Notes under the pieces: model-generated | The model's database searches: none | The model's input: the letters and a program-made list of their open reading frames with translations, nothing else | What the model was told of the DNA's origin: nothing | Shown here: one piece after another, positions 11,850 to 22,778 of the stretch | Layout of the letters: each line of letters opens with the position of its first letter | Position numbering within the stretch: position 1 is the first letter of the stretch | Position numbers and translations under genes: made by a program | Assembly (NCBI RefSeq): GCF_024710845.1 | Contig: NZ_JANJTZ010000045.1 | Span: 1-64,000 of the forward strand | Direction of reading: 5' to 3' | Source: Mesorhizobium sp. | GTDB taxonomy: Bacteria; Pseudomonadota; Alphaproteobacteria; Rhizobiales; Rhizobiaceae | Length of the DNA: 64,000 bases

Positions 11850-12263
11850 TCAGATGGTGAGCGCGTTCGAGGCGCGCAGGCTGCATCCGGTGATCTTGTG
11901 CGTTCCGTCGGGCTGCAGCTCGAGCGTGTAGACGGCTTCATAATCCTTGCCGTCGGGTCCGACGATCAGGACCTGCTGGACGATCGAAGTCGGGCCCGTT
12001 TCCTCGACCTTGCCGAAGGCATAGGTCTTGGGCCGACGCACCGGCGCGTAGCCGTTGGTCACCATGCCCATGAAGGCTTCGACCGTCGGGAAGATGCGCT
12101 TGATGTTGGGCGCGGCGAAGCTGTAGGCGGCAGCGCCGTCGTCGGCGAGGAACGCCTTCAGCTGCCCGTCGATTGCCGACTGGCCAGAGCGGATCTCGGC
12201 CTCACCGCCGAAGGCGGGCAGCGCGAGCGTGGCGGAAAGGATGGCGGCAAGCAGGATGCGCAT
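11850..12263 (-). CDS. DUF4864-like exported protein
   Basis: MRILLAAILSATLALPAFGGEAEIRSGQSAIDGQLKAFLADDGAAAYSFAAPNIKRIFPT...; start set at 12263. Confidence 0.65.
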   Translation of the reverse strand: MRILLAAILSATLALPAFGGEAEIRSGQSAIDGQLKAFLADDGAAAYSFAAPNIKRIFPTVEAFMGMVTNGYAPVRRPKTYAFGKVEETGPTSIVQQVLIVGPDGKDYEAVYTLELQPDGTHKITGCSLRASNALTI

Positions 12264-12455
12264 GGCGGTGCTCCCTGTCCCGTCGTGACCCACCGACTTC
12301 GCCGCCATGGCGGAGCGCGGCTGCGGGACTCTGAGATGATACGCAGGAAATCGCCGTCCGGTTTCACATCTTGGAAAGGGGACGCGACCTGCTTGCCTTG
12401 AAACCGCGCGTCCTTCCTGCGAGAGTCGGTGCACTCAACAGAAGAGGCGGTCGGA

Positions 12456-12692
12456 ATGCAGGCGCTGTTCGTCCAGGTCAAATGCGATCTCGGCAAATCC
12501 TACGAGGTCGCGGGCGCGATCGCCGACAAGGAGATCGCCTCCGAGATCTATTCCACCGCCGGGCAGTGGGACCTGCTGGTGAAATTCTACATCGAGGACG
12601 GGACCGACATCGGCCACTTCGTCAACGAGCAGGTGCATTCCGTCCCCGGAATCAGGGACACGCTCACCATCATGACCTTCCGCGCATTCTGA
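12456..12692 (+). CDS. Lrp/AsnC ligand-binding (RAM) domain protein
   Basis: MQALFVQVKCDLGKSYEVAGAIADKEIASEIYSTAGQWDLLVKFYIEDG..; stand-alone RAM domain without HTH. Confidence 0.8.
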   Translation: MQALFVQVKCDLGKSYEVAGAIADKEIASEIYSTAGQWDLLVKFYIEDGTDIGHFVNEQVHSVPGIRDTLTIMTFRAF

Positions 12693-12865
12693 GCGCGGCG
12701 CGACGCCGCCCGGTTTGCAGTCAGGTGCACGTTCAAGAAACATGCAGCGTGCCGTTGCGCTGTGCAAAATCCGACTTTGGCAGTGCTTTGTGCATCTGAC
12801 GCGCGATTGCGCTTGCATTCCCGCCACTTGCCCGATGAAATGAAGGCATAGGGGAGTAAGACCGA

Positions 12866-14278
12866 TTGGTTGCGTTCGACGAAATGCGCCCCGACGGGTC
12901 GGGGGTTCGGAAGCCGTATGCGGGCTATGAGCAATGGCTTCTGAAGCAGGATCCGGCTCGCCTGACGGAGAAGATGGGCGATGCAGAGCGTGTCTTCCGC
13001 AAGACCGGCATCACCTTCGCCGTCTACGGGCATGAGGATGCTTCGGAGAAGCTGATCCCCTTCGACATCGTTCCGCGCATCCTCTCCGGCCAGGAATGGC
13101 GGCGCCTCACCCAGGGCATCGAGCAGCGTGTGGTCGCCCTCAACGCCTTTCTCGATGACATCTATCACCGCCAGGAAATCCTGAAGGCCGGCCGCATCCC
13201 CAAGCACCTGATCGCCGGCAACGAGGCGTTCCTGCCAGAAATGATCGGGGTCAGGCCGCCCGCCGGCGTCTATACGCACATCATCGGCGTGGACATCGTG
13301 CGCACCGGCGAGAACGAGTTCTTCGTGCTCGAGGACAATGCGCGCACGCCGTCTGGCGTCTCCTACATGCTGGAGAACCGCGAGACGATGATGCAGCTCT
13401 TCCCGGAGCTGTTCCAGCACGTGAAGGTGCGGCCGGTCGAAAACTATCCGCAACTGCTGCGCCAGTCGCTGGCCAACGTGAAGCCGGAGAGCTGCAAGGG
13501 GACGCCGACGATCGCGGTGCTGACGCCGGGCATCTTCAACTCGGCCTATTTCGAGCACGCCTTCCTCGCCGACCAGATGGGCGTCGAACTCGTCGAGGGC
13601 TCCGACCTGCGCGTCGTCGACGGCCATATCGCCATGCGCACGACGCAGGGCTACAAGCCGATCGACGTGCTCTACCGCCGCGTCGACGACGCCTATCTCG
13701 ATCCGCTGACCTTCCGGCCCGATTCGGCGCTGGGCGTGCCGGGCATCATGGACGTCTACCGCGCCGGCAAGATCACCATCGCCAATGCGCCCGGCACCGG
13801 CATCGCCGACGACAAGGCGATCTATTCCTACATGCCGGAGATCATCGAGTTCTACACCGGCCGCAAGGCGATCCTGGGCAATATCCCGACCTGGCGCTGT
13901 TCCGAGCCGGACAGCCTGAAATACGTCCAGGAACACCTGGCCGAACTGGTGGTAAAGGAGGTGCACGGCTCCGGCGGCTACGGCATGCTGGTCGGCCCAA
14001 CGGCGTCCAAGAAGGAGCGCGAGACGTTCGCGGCGAAACTCGCGGCAAAGCCCGGCAACTACATCGCGCAGCCGACGCTGGCGCTTTCGACCTGCCCGAT
14101 CCTGGTCGAAGGCGGTCTTGCGCCCCGGCACGTCGATCTGCGGCCCTACGTTCTGGTCTCCGACAAGATCCAGATCGTGCCCGGGGGCCTGACGCGAGTG
14201 GCGCTGCAGGAGGGCTCGCTGGTTGTGAACTCGTCGCAGGGCGGCGGTACCAAAGACACTTGGGTTCTGGACGACTGA
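12866..14278 (+). CDS. circularly permuted type 2 ATP-grasp protein
   Basis: 470 aa; GVYTHIIGVDIVRTGENEFFVLEDNARTPSGVSYMLENR, KEVHGSGGYGMLVGP. Confidence 0.92.
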   Translation: MVAFDEMRPDGSGVRKPYAGYEQWLLKQDPARLTEKMGDAERVFRKTGITFAVYGHEDASEKLIPFDIVPRILSGQEWRRLTQGIEQRVVALNAFLDDIYHRQEILKAGRIPKHLIAGNEAFLPEMIGVRPPAGVYTHIIGVDIVRTGENEFFVLEDNARTPSGVSYMLENRETMMQLFPELFQHVKVRPVENYPQLLRQSLANVKPESCKGTPTIAVLTPGIFNSAYFEHAFLADQMGVELVEGSDLRVVDGHIAMRTTQGYKPIDVLYRRVDDAYLDPLTFRPDSALGVPGIMDVYRAGKITIANAPGTGIADDKAIYSYMPEIIEFYTGRKAILGNIPTWRCSEPDSLKYVQEHLAELVVKEVHGSGGYGMLVGPTASKKERETFAAKLAAKPGNYIAQPTLALSTCPILVEGGLAPRHVDLRPYVLVSDKIQIVPGGLTRVALQEGSLVVNSSQGGGTKDTWVLDD

Positions 14279-14280
14279 GC

Positions 14281-15219
14281 ATGCTTGGACGGAACGCCAA
14301 CGGCCTCTACTGGATGAACCGCTACATCGAGCGGGCGGAGAACATGGCGCGGCTGGTCGATGCCGGGCTGCGCCTCGCGCTGACGCGCACCGCGAGCTCG
14401 ACCGACGAATGGACCTCGGTCGTCGTCTCGGCCGGCGTCGAGTTCTCGTTCCTGCAGAAGCACACCGAATTCACGGCCAACACCGTCGCCGACTTCCTGC
14501 TCCGCGATACGTCGAATGCGTCGAGCGTGATGTCGGCGATCGAGACCGCGCGCAACAACGGTCGCATGGTCCGGACGGCACTGACGCGCGAGACCTGGGA
14601 GGCCATCAACGAGGCGTGGATGTCGATGACGCGGCTGCTGAAAGCGCCGATCGACGAGCGCGACCTGCCACGCATCCTCGACCAGATCAAGCGCGAGACC
14701 GCCTTCATCCGCGGCTCGTTCTACGGCACCATGCTGCGCAACGAGATCTTCGACTTCAGCCAGATCGGCACCTTCATCGAGCGCGCCGACAACACGGCCC
14801 GCATCCTCGACGTGAAATACTACGTCTTGCTTCCGTCGGTGTCGTGGGTGGGCTCTTCGCTCGACAACTACCAGTGGGAATCGATCCTTCGCTCGGTCGC
14901 CGCGCACCGCTCGTACCGCTGGGTCTACGAGGCGGAATACAAGCCGACCAACATCGCCGACTTCCTCATCCTGAACAGCCGCATGCCGCGCTCGCTCGCC
15001 TTCTGCTACCGTAACATTGCCGAGAGCCTCGGCTATCTGGCGACGGAATACGGCGGTCGGTTCGGTTGCCACGACACCGTCGAGACCACGCTCGCCAAAC
15101 TGCGGGTCGGCTCGATCAAGGACATTTTCGACCGCGGCCTGCACGAGTTCCTTGTCGAGTTCATCGGCGACAACAACCGTCTCGGCGCCCAGATCGCCGA
15201 GGAATACCGGTTCAACTGA
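14281..15219 (+). CDS. alpha-E domain-containing protein
   Basis: MLGRNANGLYWMNRYIERAENMARLVDAGLRLALT...IGTFIERADNTARILDVKYY. Confidence 0.92.
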   Translation: MLGRNANGLYWMNRYIERAENMARLVDAGLRLALTRTASSTDEWTSVVVSAGVEFSFLQKHTEFTANTVADFLLRDTSNASSVMSAIETARNNGRMVRTALTRETWEAINEAWMSMTRLLKAPIDERDLPRILDQIKRETAFIRGSFYGTMLRNEIFDFSQIGTFIERADNTARILDVKYYVLLPSVSWVGSSLDNYQWESILRSVAAHRSYRWVYEAEYKPTNIADFLILNSRMPRSLAFCYRNIAESLGYLATEYGGRFGCHDTVETTLAKLRVGSIKDIFDRGLHEFLVEFIGDNNRLGAQIAEEYRFN

Positions 15220-15229
15220 CATTGCCACC

Positions 15230-16018
15230 ATGCGACTGAAGATCCTCCACCGGACCGATTACGGCTACGACGCGCCGCTGAGCTACGGACTGCAGCGGCT
15301 GCGGCTGACGCCGCAGAGCGGGCGAACCCAGACGGTCATCTCCTGGGAGATCAAGGTCGAAGGCGCGCGCGAAGAACTTCGCTATATCGACTGCTTCGGC
15401 AACGAAACGAGACTTCTCTCGATCGAGGGAGACCCGCGCAGCATCGCCATCACCGCGTCGGGCGAGGTGGATACGATCGACACGGCAGGCGTGACAGGGC
15501 CGCATCGCGGCTTTGCGCCGATGTGGCTATTCGAGGCGGAGACGCCGCTGACCGCGGCAGGCAAGAAGGTCGCGGCGCTCGCCAAGGGCATGGGCGAGGG
15601 CGACGATCTGGAGCGGCTGCACCGTCTCAAGGACCAAATCGCCGACCGCGTCGAGTACAAGACTGGCGCGACGACCTCCGCCACCACCGCCGAGGACGCC
15701 CTCGCCATCGGCGCGGGCGTCTGCCAGGACCATACGCACATATTCATCTCGGCGGCCCGCATGTGCGGCTTCCCCGCCCGCTATATAAGCGGCTATCTGA
15801 TGAAGGCGGGTGAACAGGCGGCGAGCCATGCCTGGGCCGAAGCCCATGTCGCCGGCCTCGGTTGGGTCGGCTTCGACCCCTCGAACCGCATGTCGCCGGA
15901 CGAGACCTACGTCACCCTCGCCACCGGGCGGGATTATCGCGATACCGCGCCCGTATCGGGAATTCGGTTGGGACAGGCACTGGAAACGCTTGCGGTTCAC
16001 ATTACGGTCGAGCAGTAA
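15230..16018 (+). CDS. transglutaminase family protein
   Basis: MRLKILHRTDYGYDAPLSYGLQRLRLTPQ...GAGVCQDHTHIFISAARMCGFPARYISGY...SHAWAEAHVAGLGWVGFDPSN (Cys-His-Asp). Confidence 0.93.
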   Translation: MRLKILHRTDYGYDAPLSYGLQRLRLTPQSGRTQTVISWEIKVEGAREELRYIDCFGNETRLLSIEGDPRSIAITASGEVDTIDTAGVTGPHRGFAPMWLFEAETPLTAAGKKVAALAKGMGEGDDLERLHRLKDQIADRVEYKTGATTSATTAEDALAIGAGVCQDHTHIFISAARMCGFPARYISGYLMKAGEQAASHAWAEAHVAGLGWVGFDPSNRMSPDETYVTLATGRDYRDTAPVSGIRLGQALETLAVHITVEQ

Positions 16019-16048
16019 TCCCCGACCCATCCGCTGCGGATCGATTCC

Positions 16049-16783
16049 ATGACTTATTGTGTCGGCCTGAAGATAGATCGCGGGCTCGTGTTCATGTCGG
16101 ACACGCGCACGAACGCCGGCGTCGACAACATTTCGACCTTCCGCAAGATGCGTGTCTGGTCGGAGCCCGACGAACGCGTCATAGTGCTCTTGTCAGCCGG
16201 CAATCTCGCCACCACCCAGGCCGTGGTCAGCCTTCTCGACGAGCGCACCAAAGCGGTGGGCGACAGGGTCCCGACACTGCTGGAGACGCCGTCGATGTTC
16301 CGGACGGCGCAGATCGTCGGCAATGTCGTGCGCGACGTGATCAACGGAACGGCGTTGGAGGGACAGAAGGCCGAGACGTCCTTCAACGCCTCCTTCATCC
16401 TCGGCGGCCAGATCAAGGGCAGCGAGCCCCGCCTGTTCATGATCTATCCGGAAGGCAATTTCATCGAGGCCGGCGGCGACACGCCCTTCTTCCAGATTGG
16501 CGAGTACAAGTATGGCCGGCCGATCATCGTGCGCGCCTATGACCCGACGATGAGCTTCGAGGAGGCGGCCAAGCTGCTCATGGTCTCCTTCGACTCGACC
16601 TTGAAGTCGAACCTGTCGGTCGGCCTGCCGCTCGACATGCTGTTCTACGAGAAGGATTCGCTGCGGGTGTCGTTCCAGAAGCGTATCACCGGCGACGATC
16701 CCTACTACCGCACCGTGTCCGCCGGCTGGTCGAGCGCGCTCAAGGCCGCATTCAAGGACCTGCCCGACTTTCCGATGAGCTGA
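16049..16783 (+). CDS. proteasome-type protease (Anbu / bacterial proteasome homologue)
   Basis: MTYCVGLKIDRGLVFMSDTRTNAGVDNISTFRKM; Thr2 would be the N-terminal nucleophile. Confidence 0.9.
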   Translation: MTYCVGLKIDRGLVFMSDTRTNAGVDNISTFRKMRVWSEPDERVIVLLSAGNLATTQAVVSLLDERTKAVGDRVPTLLETPSMFRTAQIVGNVVRDVINGTALEGQKAETSFNASFILGGQIKGSEPRLFMIYPEGNFIEAGGDTPFFQIGEYKYGRPIIVRAYDPTMSFEEAAKLLMVSFDSTLKSNLSVGLPLDMLFYEKDSLRVSFQKRITGDDPYYRTVSAGWSSALKAAFKDLPDFPMS

Positions 16784-16787
16784 CGCG

Positions 16788-18203
16788 ATGCGGGACAGCG
16801 AGTTCCGCGAATGGTCTGCGCGCGCCGCCGAGTGGGGCGCCGAATACCGTGCCCGGTTGCGCGACCTGCCGGTCAGGGCGCAGACGAAGCCCGGAGACAT
16901 CGCCGCGCAGCTCGAAGCGAGCGCGCCGGAGGCCGGCGAGCCGATGGACGCGATCTTCGCCGATTTCGAGCGCATCGTCGTGCCGGGCATGACGCATTGG
17001 CAGCATCCGCGCTTCTTCGCCTATTTCCCTGCCAATGCCGCGCCAGCCTCCGTCGTTGCCGAATACCTCGTCTCCGCCATGGCGGCGCAATGCATGCTCT
17101 GGCAGACCTCGCCGGCCGCCACCGAGATGGAGACCCGCGTCGTCGACTGGCTGCGCCAGGCGCTCGGCCTGCCTGACCGCTTCACCGGCGTGATCCAGGA
17201 TTCCGCGTCGTCGGCCACGCTCAACGCCGTGCTGGTGATGCGCGAGCGGGCGCTGAACTGGAAGGGCAATATCCACGGGCTGTCGGGTCAGCCGAAGCTG
17301 CGGATCTACTGTTCCGGGGAGGTGCACACCTCAGTCGATCGCGCGATCTGGGTATCGGGTATCGGCCAGGACAATCTGGTACGCATACCCGTCCAGGGGC
17401 CGAACCGCGCGATGGACCTCGGCGCGCTCGAAGCGGCGATCGGTCGGGATATTGACGCTGGCTTCCTGCCGGCCGGCATCATCGCATCGGTCGGTGGCAC
17501 CAGCGTCGGCGGCACGGACGATGTGGCAGGTGTCGTCGAGATTGCTCGGCAGCACAACCTTTACGTCCATGTCGACGCGGCCTGGGCGGGGTCGGCCATG
17601 ATCTGCCCGGAGTTCCGACATTACTGGCAGGGCGTCGACGGGGCCGATTCGATCGTCTTCAATCCGCACAAATGGCTGGGCGCGCAGTTCGACTGTTCGG
17701 TCCAGTTCATTGCCAACCCGGACGAACTGGTGCGCACGCTCGCCATCCAGCCGGAATACCTGAAGACCCATGGCGCCGACGGTATGATCAACTACTCGGA
17801 ATGGTCGGTGCCGCTCGGCCGCCGCTTCCGTGCGCTGAAGCTCTGGTTCCTGCTGCGCGCCTACGGGCTCGAACATCTTCGCCAGATGATCCGCAACCAT
17901 GTCGCATGGTCGCGCAAGGTGGCGGAGCGGCTGGCGGCAGAGCCCGGCTTCGAGATCGTCACGCCGCCGATGCTGTCGCTGTTCACGTTCCGGCATATGG
18001 CGGCGCCCGACGGCCATCTCGACGCGCATAATTACGAGCTTCTTCGCCGCATCAATGACGACGGGCGCATCTACCTGACGCAGACGAAGGTCGACGGCAA
18101 GATTGCGATCCGCTTCCAGGCCGGCCAGTTCGACATGCGCGAGGAGGATGCGGACATGGCTGTGGACGTCATTCTTGAGATCGCCCGAAACATCTCGGCC
18201 TGA
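16788..18203 (+). CDS. pyridoxal phosphate-dependent aromatic-L-amino-acid decarboxylase family protein
   Basis: MTHWQHPRFFAYFPANAAPASVVAEYL, VHVDAAWAGSAMICPEF, SIVFNPHKWLG (PLP lysine). Confidence 0.92.
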   Translation: MRDSEFREWSARAAEWGAEYRARLRDLPVRAQTKPGDIAAQLEASAPEAGEPMDAIFADFERIVVPGMTHWQHPRFFAYFPANAAPASVVAEYLVSAMAAQCMLWQTSPAATEMETRVVDWLRQALGLPDRFTGVIQDSASSATLNAVLVMRERALNWKGNIHGLSGQPKLRIYCSGEVHTSVDRAIWVSGIGQDNLVRIPVQGPNRAMDLGALEAAIGRDIDAGFLPAGIIASVGGTSVGGTDDVAGVVEIARQHNLYVHVDAAWAGSAMICPEFRHYWQGVDGADSIVFNPHKWLGAQFDCSVQFIANPDELVRTLAIQPEYLKTHGADGMINYSEWSVPLGRRFRALKLWFLLRAYGLEHLRQMIRNHVAWSRKVAERLAAEPGFEIVTPPMLSLFTFRHMAAPDGHLDAHNYELLRRINDDGRIYLTQTKVDGKIAIRFQAGQFDMREEDADMAVDVILEIARNISA

Positions 18204-18220
18204 AGACTTTCCGACACTTT

Positions 18221-18253
18221 CGTTTTCGGCTAGCTTCGCGAAAAACGAAAACG
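18221..18253. promoter_or_regulatory. inverted repeat, candidate DeoR-family operator upstream of the regulator
   Basis: cgttttcg (18221-18228) and cgaaaacg (18246-18253) flanking the start region of the DeoR gene. Confidence 0.4.
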
Positions 18254-18265
18254 GGAGGACGTGCG

Positions 18266-19030
18266 GTGCTTTTGACGCCCAGGCATTCTGAGATCATCCA
18301 GCTCGCGAAGGAAAGGGGCAGGGTGCTGGTCGAGGATCTCTCGGCTCATTTCCAGGTCACCCCGCAGACGATCCGCAAGGATCTGAACGACCTCTGCGAC
18401 CAGCGCCTGCTCACACGGGTCCACGGTGGGGCGCTGTTTCCGTCGGGGATCGAGAACCTGCAATACGAGGCGCGGCGCAAGATCGCCGCCGACGAGAAGG
18501 ACGCGATCGGCAAGGCGGCGGCGAAGCTCATTCCCGACAATGCCTCGCTCTTCGTCAATATCGGCACCACGACCGAGGCCGTGTCGAAGGCGCTGCTCGA
18601 CCATCAGGGGTTGATGGTCATCACCAACAACATCAATGTCGCGAATAGGATGCGCGTCTATCCTTCGATCGAGGTGGTGATCGCGGGCGGCGTCGTGCGC
18701 GGCTCCGACGGCGGCATCGTCGGCGAGGCGGCGGTGGATTTCATCCGCCAGTTCAAGGTCGACTACGCGGTGATCGGCGTCTCCGCAATCGACCATGACG
18801 GCGCACTGCTCGACTTCGACTATCGCGAGGTGAAGGTCGCCCAGGCGATCATCGCGAACGCGCGGCACGTCATTCTCGTTGCCGACAGCACCAAGTTCGA
18901 GCGCACCGCGCCGGTGCGCATCGGCCATCTGAAGCAGATGAACACGTTCATCACCGACCGCTGCGACATCCCCGCGGTCCGGGAGATTCTCGCCGAGGCG
19001 GAGGTCGAGTTGATCGAGACGTCGGCCTGA
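18266..19030 (+). CDS. DeoR/GlpR family transcriptional regulator
   Basis: RHSEIIQLAKERGRVLVEDLSAHFQVTPQTIRKDLNDLCDQRLLTRVHGGA; DeoR sensor domain NIGTTTEAV; adjacent to glpK. Confidence 0.92.
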   Translation: MLLTPRHSEIIQLAKERGRVLVEDLSAHFQVTPQTIRKDLNDLCDQRLLTRVHGGALFPSGIENLQYEARRKIAADEKDAIGKAAAKLIPDNASLFVNIGTTTEAVSKALLDHQGLMVITNNINVANRMRVYPSIEVVIAGGVVRGSDGGIVGEAAVDFIRQFKVDYAVIGVSAIDHDGALLDFDYREVKVAQAIIANARHVILVADSTKFERTAPVRIGHLKQMNTFITDRCDIPAVREILAEAEVELIETSA

Positions 19031-19037
19031 CGACGTT

Positions 19038-19076
19038 GATTTCGTTTGACATTCGAATACGGTTCGAAACATTTCC
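19038..19076. promoter_or_regulatory. candidate DeoR/GlpR operator upstream of glpK
   Basis: TTTCGTTTGACATTCGAATACGGTTCGAAACATTT, with TTTCG.../...CGAAA inverted elements between the regulator stop and glpK. Confidence 0.35.
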
Positions 19077-19194
19077 TTTACGGCGATGACTCTCTCCGGT
19101 GAGAGGCAAGCCACCGGTGCGACGTGCTTTGGGAGGAACGAATGACGTCACAGGCGAGGTGCCTTTCGGTTGCGTATCCGGCTGCGAGGCCGGC

Positions 19195-20685
<1,491 letters not shown>

Positions 20686-20690
20686 CGAAA

Positions 20691-20716
20691 AGCCCCGCGG
20701 CGTGCGGCGCGGGGCT
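20691..20716 (-). terminator. hairpin between convergent glpK and BA14K genes
   Basis: agccccgc...gcggggct stem; the T-rich tail (ttttcgtt) follows on the minus strand. Confidence 0.5.
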
Positions 20717-20740
20717 CAACAGGCTGAATTCGCTCAGCTA

Positions 20741-21235
20741 TCAATCGTAGGGCGAGTAGCACTGCTGGCGCGGGCCATGGTAGGGCTGGAAGGTGTTGTC
20801 CCACTCCCGATACGACCGGTAGCGGTTGTAGCACCACTGCACGTGGGCGCTGCCGCCGCCGCGATAGTAGCGGGGAGGAGGCGGATTGTTGATTGCGCTG
20901 CCGATGATCGCTCCGGCGATGAACGCGCCGGCCGGGAACCACCAGCCATTGTAGTAAGTGTAACCGTGACGGCGGTGGCGATAGCCGCGATGCCCGTTGT
21001 AATAGTAGTTGCCGCCGTACCAGCCGTGGCGGTGGCCATCGCGGCGCCAAACGCGGGGGCCGTCAAGATAGTTGGGCCGCGGCCGGTCCGTCATACCCCA
21101 TTGAACGTTGACGACGCCGCTGTCCGTGACGATTGGGGGAGCCGGCAACGGGGCGGCATTGGCGGGCGCAAACGACGTTACGGCCATCGCCGCAGCAAGG
21201 GCGGCCGAACTCAAAACGCTTGCAAGCTTTCTCAT
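20741..21235 (-). CDS. BA14K family protein
   Basis: Signal peptide, Gly/Tyr/His/Arg-rich middle, C-terminal HVQWCYNRYRSYREWDNTFQPYHGPRQQCYSPYD. Confidence 0.9.
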   Translation of the reverse strand: MRKLASVLSSAALAAAMAVTSFAPANAAPLPAPPIVTDSGVVNVQWGMTDRPRPNYLDGPRVWRRDGHRHGWYGGNYYYNGHRGYRHRRHGYTYYNGWWFPAGAFIAGAIIGSAINNPPPPRYYRGGGSAHVQWCYNRYRSYREWDNTFQPYHGPRQQCYSPYD

Positions 21236-21350
21236 CTTAACCTCCTGAGGACTCGAATCAGATGTCCCTTTGTCCGCTGAACGCGCTGTGACGGCATAAG
21301 TTCCATTCGACTGTGTCGCGCTGAGGGCAGGCGGCGCGCGGCAAAAAGAA

Positions 21351-21370
21351 AGCCGGTCTTTCGACCGGCT
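21351..21370. terminator. bidirectional hairpin
   Basis: AGCCGGTC TTTC GACCGGCT followed by TTTC on plus; T-rich on minus as well. Confidence 0.55.
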
Positions 21371-21468
21371 TTTCAGTTTGGGCGGGACGGGCTGGGGGGT
21401 GCTGGGGGGTGAGGGGACTGCCCGTCTCGGCCTCTAAACGCACGCGGCGAAGATTGGTTCCCGCGCCG

Positions 21469-21954
21469 CTAAGATTTTGATGCGCTCTTGCCCTTGGCCC
21501 GCGAGCCCGCGCGGCCAGCGACCATGCCGACCACCGCTCCGGCGACGCTGCCGGCAATCGATGCCACCCCGCTCGCCATATTGCTCGCGCCAGCAACCAG
21601 GGTGCCTGCCGCGCTCTTGCGTTTTGGAGCCTTCGCGGTGGCCCCACCGGAACTCTTGGCGCCCTTCGCGGCTGGCTTGCTGGGGGCTTTGGTCGTTGGC
21701 TTCTGGGATGCCTTGGACGATTTCGCCGAGGCGTTAGGCTTGGGCGGGTTGGATGTCTTGGCCACCTTGGGCGCGTCAGCGGCCTTGGTCTGTTTGGGCG
21801 GGGTCTTCTTTCCGGGCGCAGCGGATTTCGCGTCCTTCGATCGCTCGGCAATCGCCGCGCCGGCCCCTGTTTTGGCTTCGAGCGGTTTTGCCGCGGACGG
21901 CTTTTTCGCTAAAATGGTCTTGCTCACGTCGTATCCCTCCGAATGAAGCTGCAA
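21469..21954 (-). CDS. Lys/Ala/Pro-rich histone H1-like low-complexity protein
   Basis: KPSAAKPLEAKTG...KPTTKAPSKPAAKGAKSSGGATAKAPKRKSAAG then Gly/Ala-rich hydrophobic segment; start may be the internal GTG (VSKTILAKK). Confidence 0.6.
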   Translation of the reverse strand: MQLHSEGYDVSKTILAKKPSAAKPLEAKTGAGAAIAERSKDAKSAAPGKKTPPKQTKAADAPKVAKTSNPPKPNASAKSSKASQKPTTKAPSKPAAKGAKSSGGATAKAPKRKSAAGTLVAGASNMASGVASIAGSVAGAVVGMVAGRAGSRAKGKSASKS

Positions 21955-22093
21955 TGGACATCAACGGGCGACTTGACGGGAAGTTCCGGCGGGTTCGGGG
22001 ACGCCCGGAAATCGCCCGGATTCCGGGTTGACCGCGCTGGGCGCCGTCCCTATGTTCCGCCGCACTTTCGAGGGGGCCTTCGTGGCGCCCGAC

Positions 22094-22169
22094 GGGCGCG
22101 TAGCTCAGCTGGTAGAGCAACGGACTTTTAATCTGTAGGTCATGGGTTCGAGTCCCATCGCGCTCACCA
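22094..22169 (+). tRNA. tRNA-Lys (anticodon TTT)
   Basis: GGGCGCGTAGCTCAGCTGGTAGAGCAACGGACTTTTAATCTGTAGGTCATGGGTTCGAGTCCCATCGCGCTCACCA; cloverleaf folds and CCA is encoded. Confidence 0.97.
22125..22169 (+). repeat. left attachment repeat (inside tRNA-Lys)
   Basis: cttttaatctgtaggtcatgggttcgagtcccatcgcgctcacca. Confidence 0.9.
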
Positions 22170-22277
22170 TAAAAATCAATACCTTAGGTTGCGTTTCGCC
22201 CTCTCGGTATGCGCCATCAGAGTTGACTGGTTTTGCCGGGTTTTCCAACCTTTCTCCTGCGTTGCCGGGGATTCGTT

Positions 22278-22295
22278 GGCGCACAAATGGCGCAT
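22278..22295 (+). repeat. 18-bp subterminal repeat, left copy
   Basis: ggcgcacaaatggcgcat. Confidence 0.7.
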
Positions 22296-22417
22296 GGTCT
22301 GTCCAGCCGCCCGCGCCCGCGTTCGATATGCCTGGCCGCCAGACCGCCGCCGTTGAACCGGTAGGTCGTCCATGCCAGTCTCGACCCGTTAAAGTGGGCG
22401 CGCATGGGGAGGGCGGT

Positions 22418-22708
22418 ATGGCTTTTTTCGTCGGAGTCATGGGTGTGCTGCAGGTCGGCTTTGGATGTCTCATGTGGCTGGCATCAAGGTCGGCGATGCA
22501 TGAAACGACATCGGCCACATTGGTCGGTCTCGGCATTATCGCGATTGGGCTGGCCGGGCTTCTGAATCGGGCCGACGAAATCCGGGCCGAGTTAGTTCGA
22601 AACGGCGCCCGGATAGATGCTAGAGAAGCGGGTGCCGTCGATCGACATGTTGCGACAGAAAGAATCGCCGCAGCCTTTGACCGATTGGGGCGAAAGCCGG
22701 CTGAGTAG
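22418..22708 (+). CDS. hypothetical protein with two TM segments
   Basis: MAFFVGVMGVLQVGFGCLMWLASRSAMHETTSATLVGLGIIAIGLAGLLNRADEIRAELVRNG...; start at ATG 22418 rather than upstream. Confidence 0.45.
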   Translation: MAFFVGVMGVLQVGFGCLMWLASRSAMHETTSATLVGLGIIAIGLAGLLNRADEIRAELVRNGARIDAREAGAVDRHVATERIAAAFDRLGRKPAE

Positions 22709-22725
22709 CCAACGCTCGCCTCAAG

Positions 22726-22765
22726 CACACGAAAACCTCGCCGCCGCCAGCGGGCTTTTCGTGTG
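22726..22765. terminator. hairpin-like inverted repeat
   Basis: cacacgaaaa ... ttttcgtgtg perfect 10-bp arms between convergent genes. Confidence 0.4.
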
Positions 22766-22778
22766 GGGCGGAGCTAGG

